The notes beneath the pieces were generated by a model. That model did no database searches. It was not told the origin of the DNA and was given only the letters and a program-made list of their open reading frames with translations. Position numbers and translations under genes: made by a program. From Bugula neritina (lineage: Eukaryota > Bryozoa > Gymnolaemata > Cheilostomatida > Bugulidae): DNA of 64,000 nucleotides. Positions 62,815-64,000 of the stretch are shown here, piece after piece (position 1 is the first letter of the stretch; each line of letters opens with the position of its first letter). The stretch is taken from the NCBI GenBank assembly GCA_964035545.1, contig OZ037767.1:16053498-16117497 (forward strand), given 5' to 3'.

Positions 62815-64000
62815 AGAGTATAGTATCATAGTATTAGAATATATAGTATCATAGTATTAGAGTATATAGTATCATAGTATTAGAGTATATAGTATCATAG
62901 TATTAGAATATATAGTATCATAGTATTAGAGTATATAGTATCATAGTATTAGAATATATAGTATCATAGTATTAGAATATATAGTATCATAGTATTATAA
63001 TATATAGTATCATAGTATTAGAGTATATAGTATCATAGTATTAGAGTATATAGTAACATAGTATTAGAATATATAGTATCATAGTATTAGAATATATAGT
63101 ATCATAGTATTAGAGTATATAGTATCATAGTATTAGAGTATAGAGTATCATAGTATTAGAATATATAGTATCATAGTATTATAATATATAGTATCATAGT
63201 ATTAGAGTATAGAGTATCATAGTATTAGAATATATAGTATCATAGTATTATAATATATAGTATCATAGTATTAGAATATAGAGTATCATAGTATTAGAAT
63301 ATATAGTATCATAGTATTAGAATATATAGTATCATAGTATTAGAGTATATAGTATCATAGTATTAGAGTATAGAGTATCATAGTATTAGAATATATAGTA
63401 TCATAGTATTATAATATATAGTATCATAGTATTAGAATATATAGTATCATAGTATTAGAATATATAGTATCATAGTATTATAATATATAGTATCATAGTA
63501 TTAGAGTATATAGTATCATAGTATTAGAGTATATAGTATCATAGTATTAGAATATATAGTATCATAGTATTAGAATATATAGTATCATAGTATTAGAGTA
63601 TATAGTATCATAGTATTAGAGTATAGAGTATCATAGTATTAGAATATATAGTATCATAGTATTATAATATATAGTATCATAGTATTAGAGTATATAGTAT
63701 CATAGTATTAGAATATATAGTATCATAGTATTAGAATATAGAGTATCATAGTATTAGAGTATATAGTATCATAGTATTAGAATATATAGTATCAGAGTAT
63801 TAGAGTATATAGTATCATAGTATTAGAGTATATAGTATTATAGTATTAGAATATATAGTATCATAGTATTAGAATATATAGTATCATAGTATTAGAATAT
63901 ATAGTATCATAGTATTAGAGTATATAGTATCATAGTATTAGAATATATAGTATCATAGTATTAGAATATATAGTATCATAGTATTAGAGTATATAGTATC
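62815..64000. repeat. 23-bp minisatellite in a BUB1-like intron (copy B), runs off the window
   Basis: More than 50 units of 23 bp with the core ATAGTATCATAGTATTAGA, alternating mainly between AATATATAG and GAGTATATAG forms. It lies in the intron upstream of the first visible exon and continues past 64000. Copy A keeps only about two units. Confidence 0.95.

Noticed and set aside
62815-64000. Regular 23-bp repeats considered as a CRISPR array.
   Set aside because: Units are directly adjacent with no unique spacers, in an animal intron; it is a minisatellite.

Overview
This is nuclear DNA of a multicellular animal. It is A+T-rich, its genes are split by short GT-AG introns, and it carries BUB1-type kinase, TRIM-type ligase and INSM-type zinc-finger genes alongside Penelope, Gypsy, RTE, foldback and MITE-type elements. 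I see nothing bacterial. The mix suggests an early-branching marine invertebrate, possibly a sponge; that is inference only.

The window is a mosaic of recent local duplications. From left to right it holds: the 3' part of a TRIM-like gene (copy 1, 1020-3850, +); a spacer with a broken Gypsy-like fragment (6004-7970, -); a BUB1-like kinase pseudogene (9097-12360, -); duplicated block A (about 12420-36895), with a stranded first exon of a small gene, a nested foldback/Penelope insertion (16566-20352), an RTE-type LINE fragment split by a 5.4-kb LTR retrotransposon (21381-26772) and TRIM-like copy 2 (27641-33440, +); a single-copy INSM-like zinc-finger gene (about 36909-39755, +); duplicated block B (about 40665-57780), with the intact small gene (43415-44374, +), the same LINE fragment without the LTR element, and TRIM-like copy 3 (47765-53935, +); and an intact BUB1-like kinase domain (58709-62803, -) whose upstream exons lie beyond the window.

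Block B keeps the empty target sites of both large insertions of block A, so their target-site duplications can be read directly: 8 bp for the foldback element and 4 bp for the LTR element. The TRIM-like copies are complete in copies 2 and 3 (RING, two B-boxes, coiled coil, C-terminal propeller-like domain, seven coding exons). The RING, B-box and coiled-coil exons are nearly identical between copies, while the propeller exon carries most of the amino-acid changes.

The least conventional features are a probable hammerhead ribozyme behind the Penelope ORF, a spliced zinc-finger/coiled-coil accessory ORF in the LTR element with a second related copy cut by a foreign LTR, a different tandem repeat in nearly every intron of the BUB1-like gene, and an intronic repeat that copies the splice acceptor of the INSM-like gene. 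All exon boundaries, domain calls and identity statements were read by eye.
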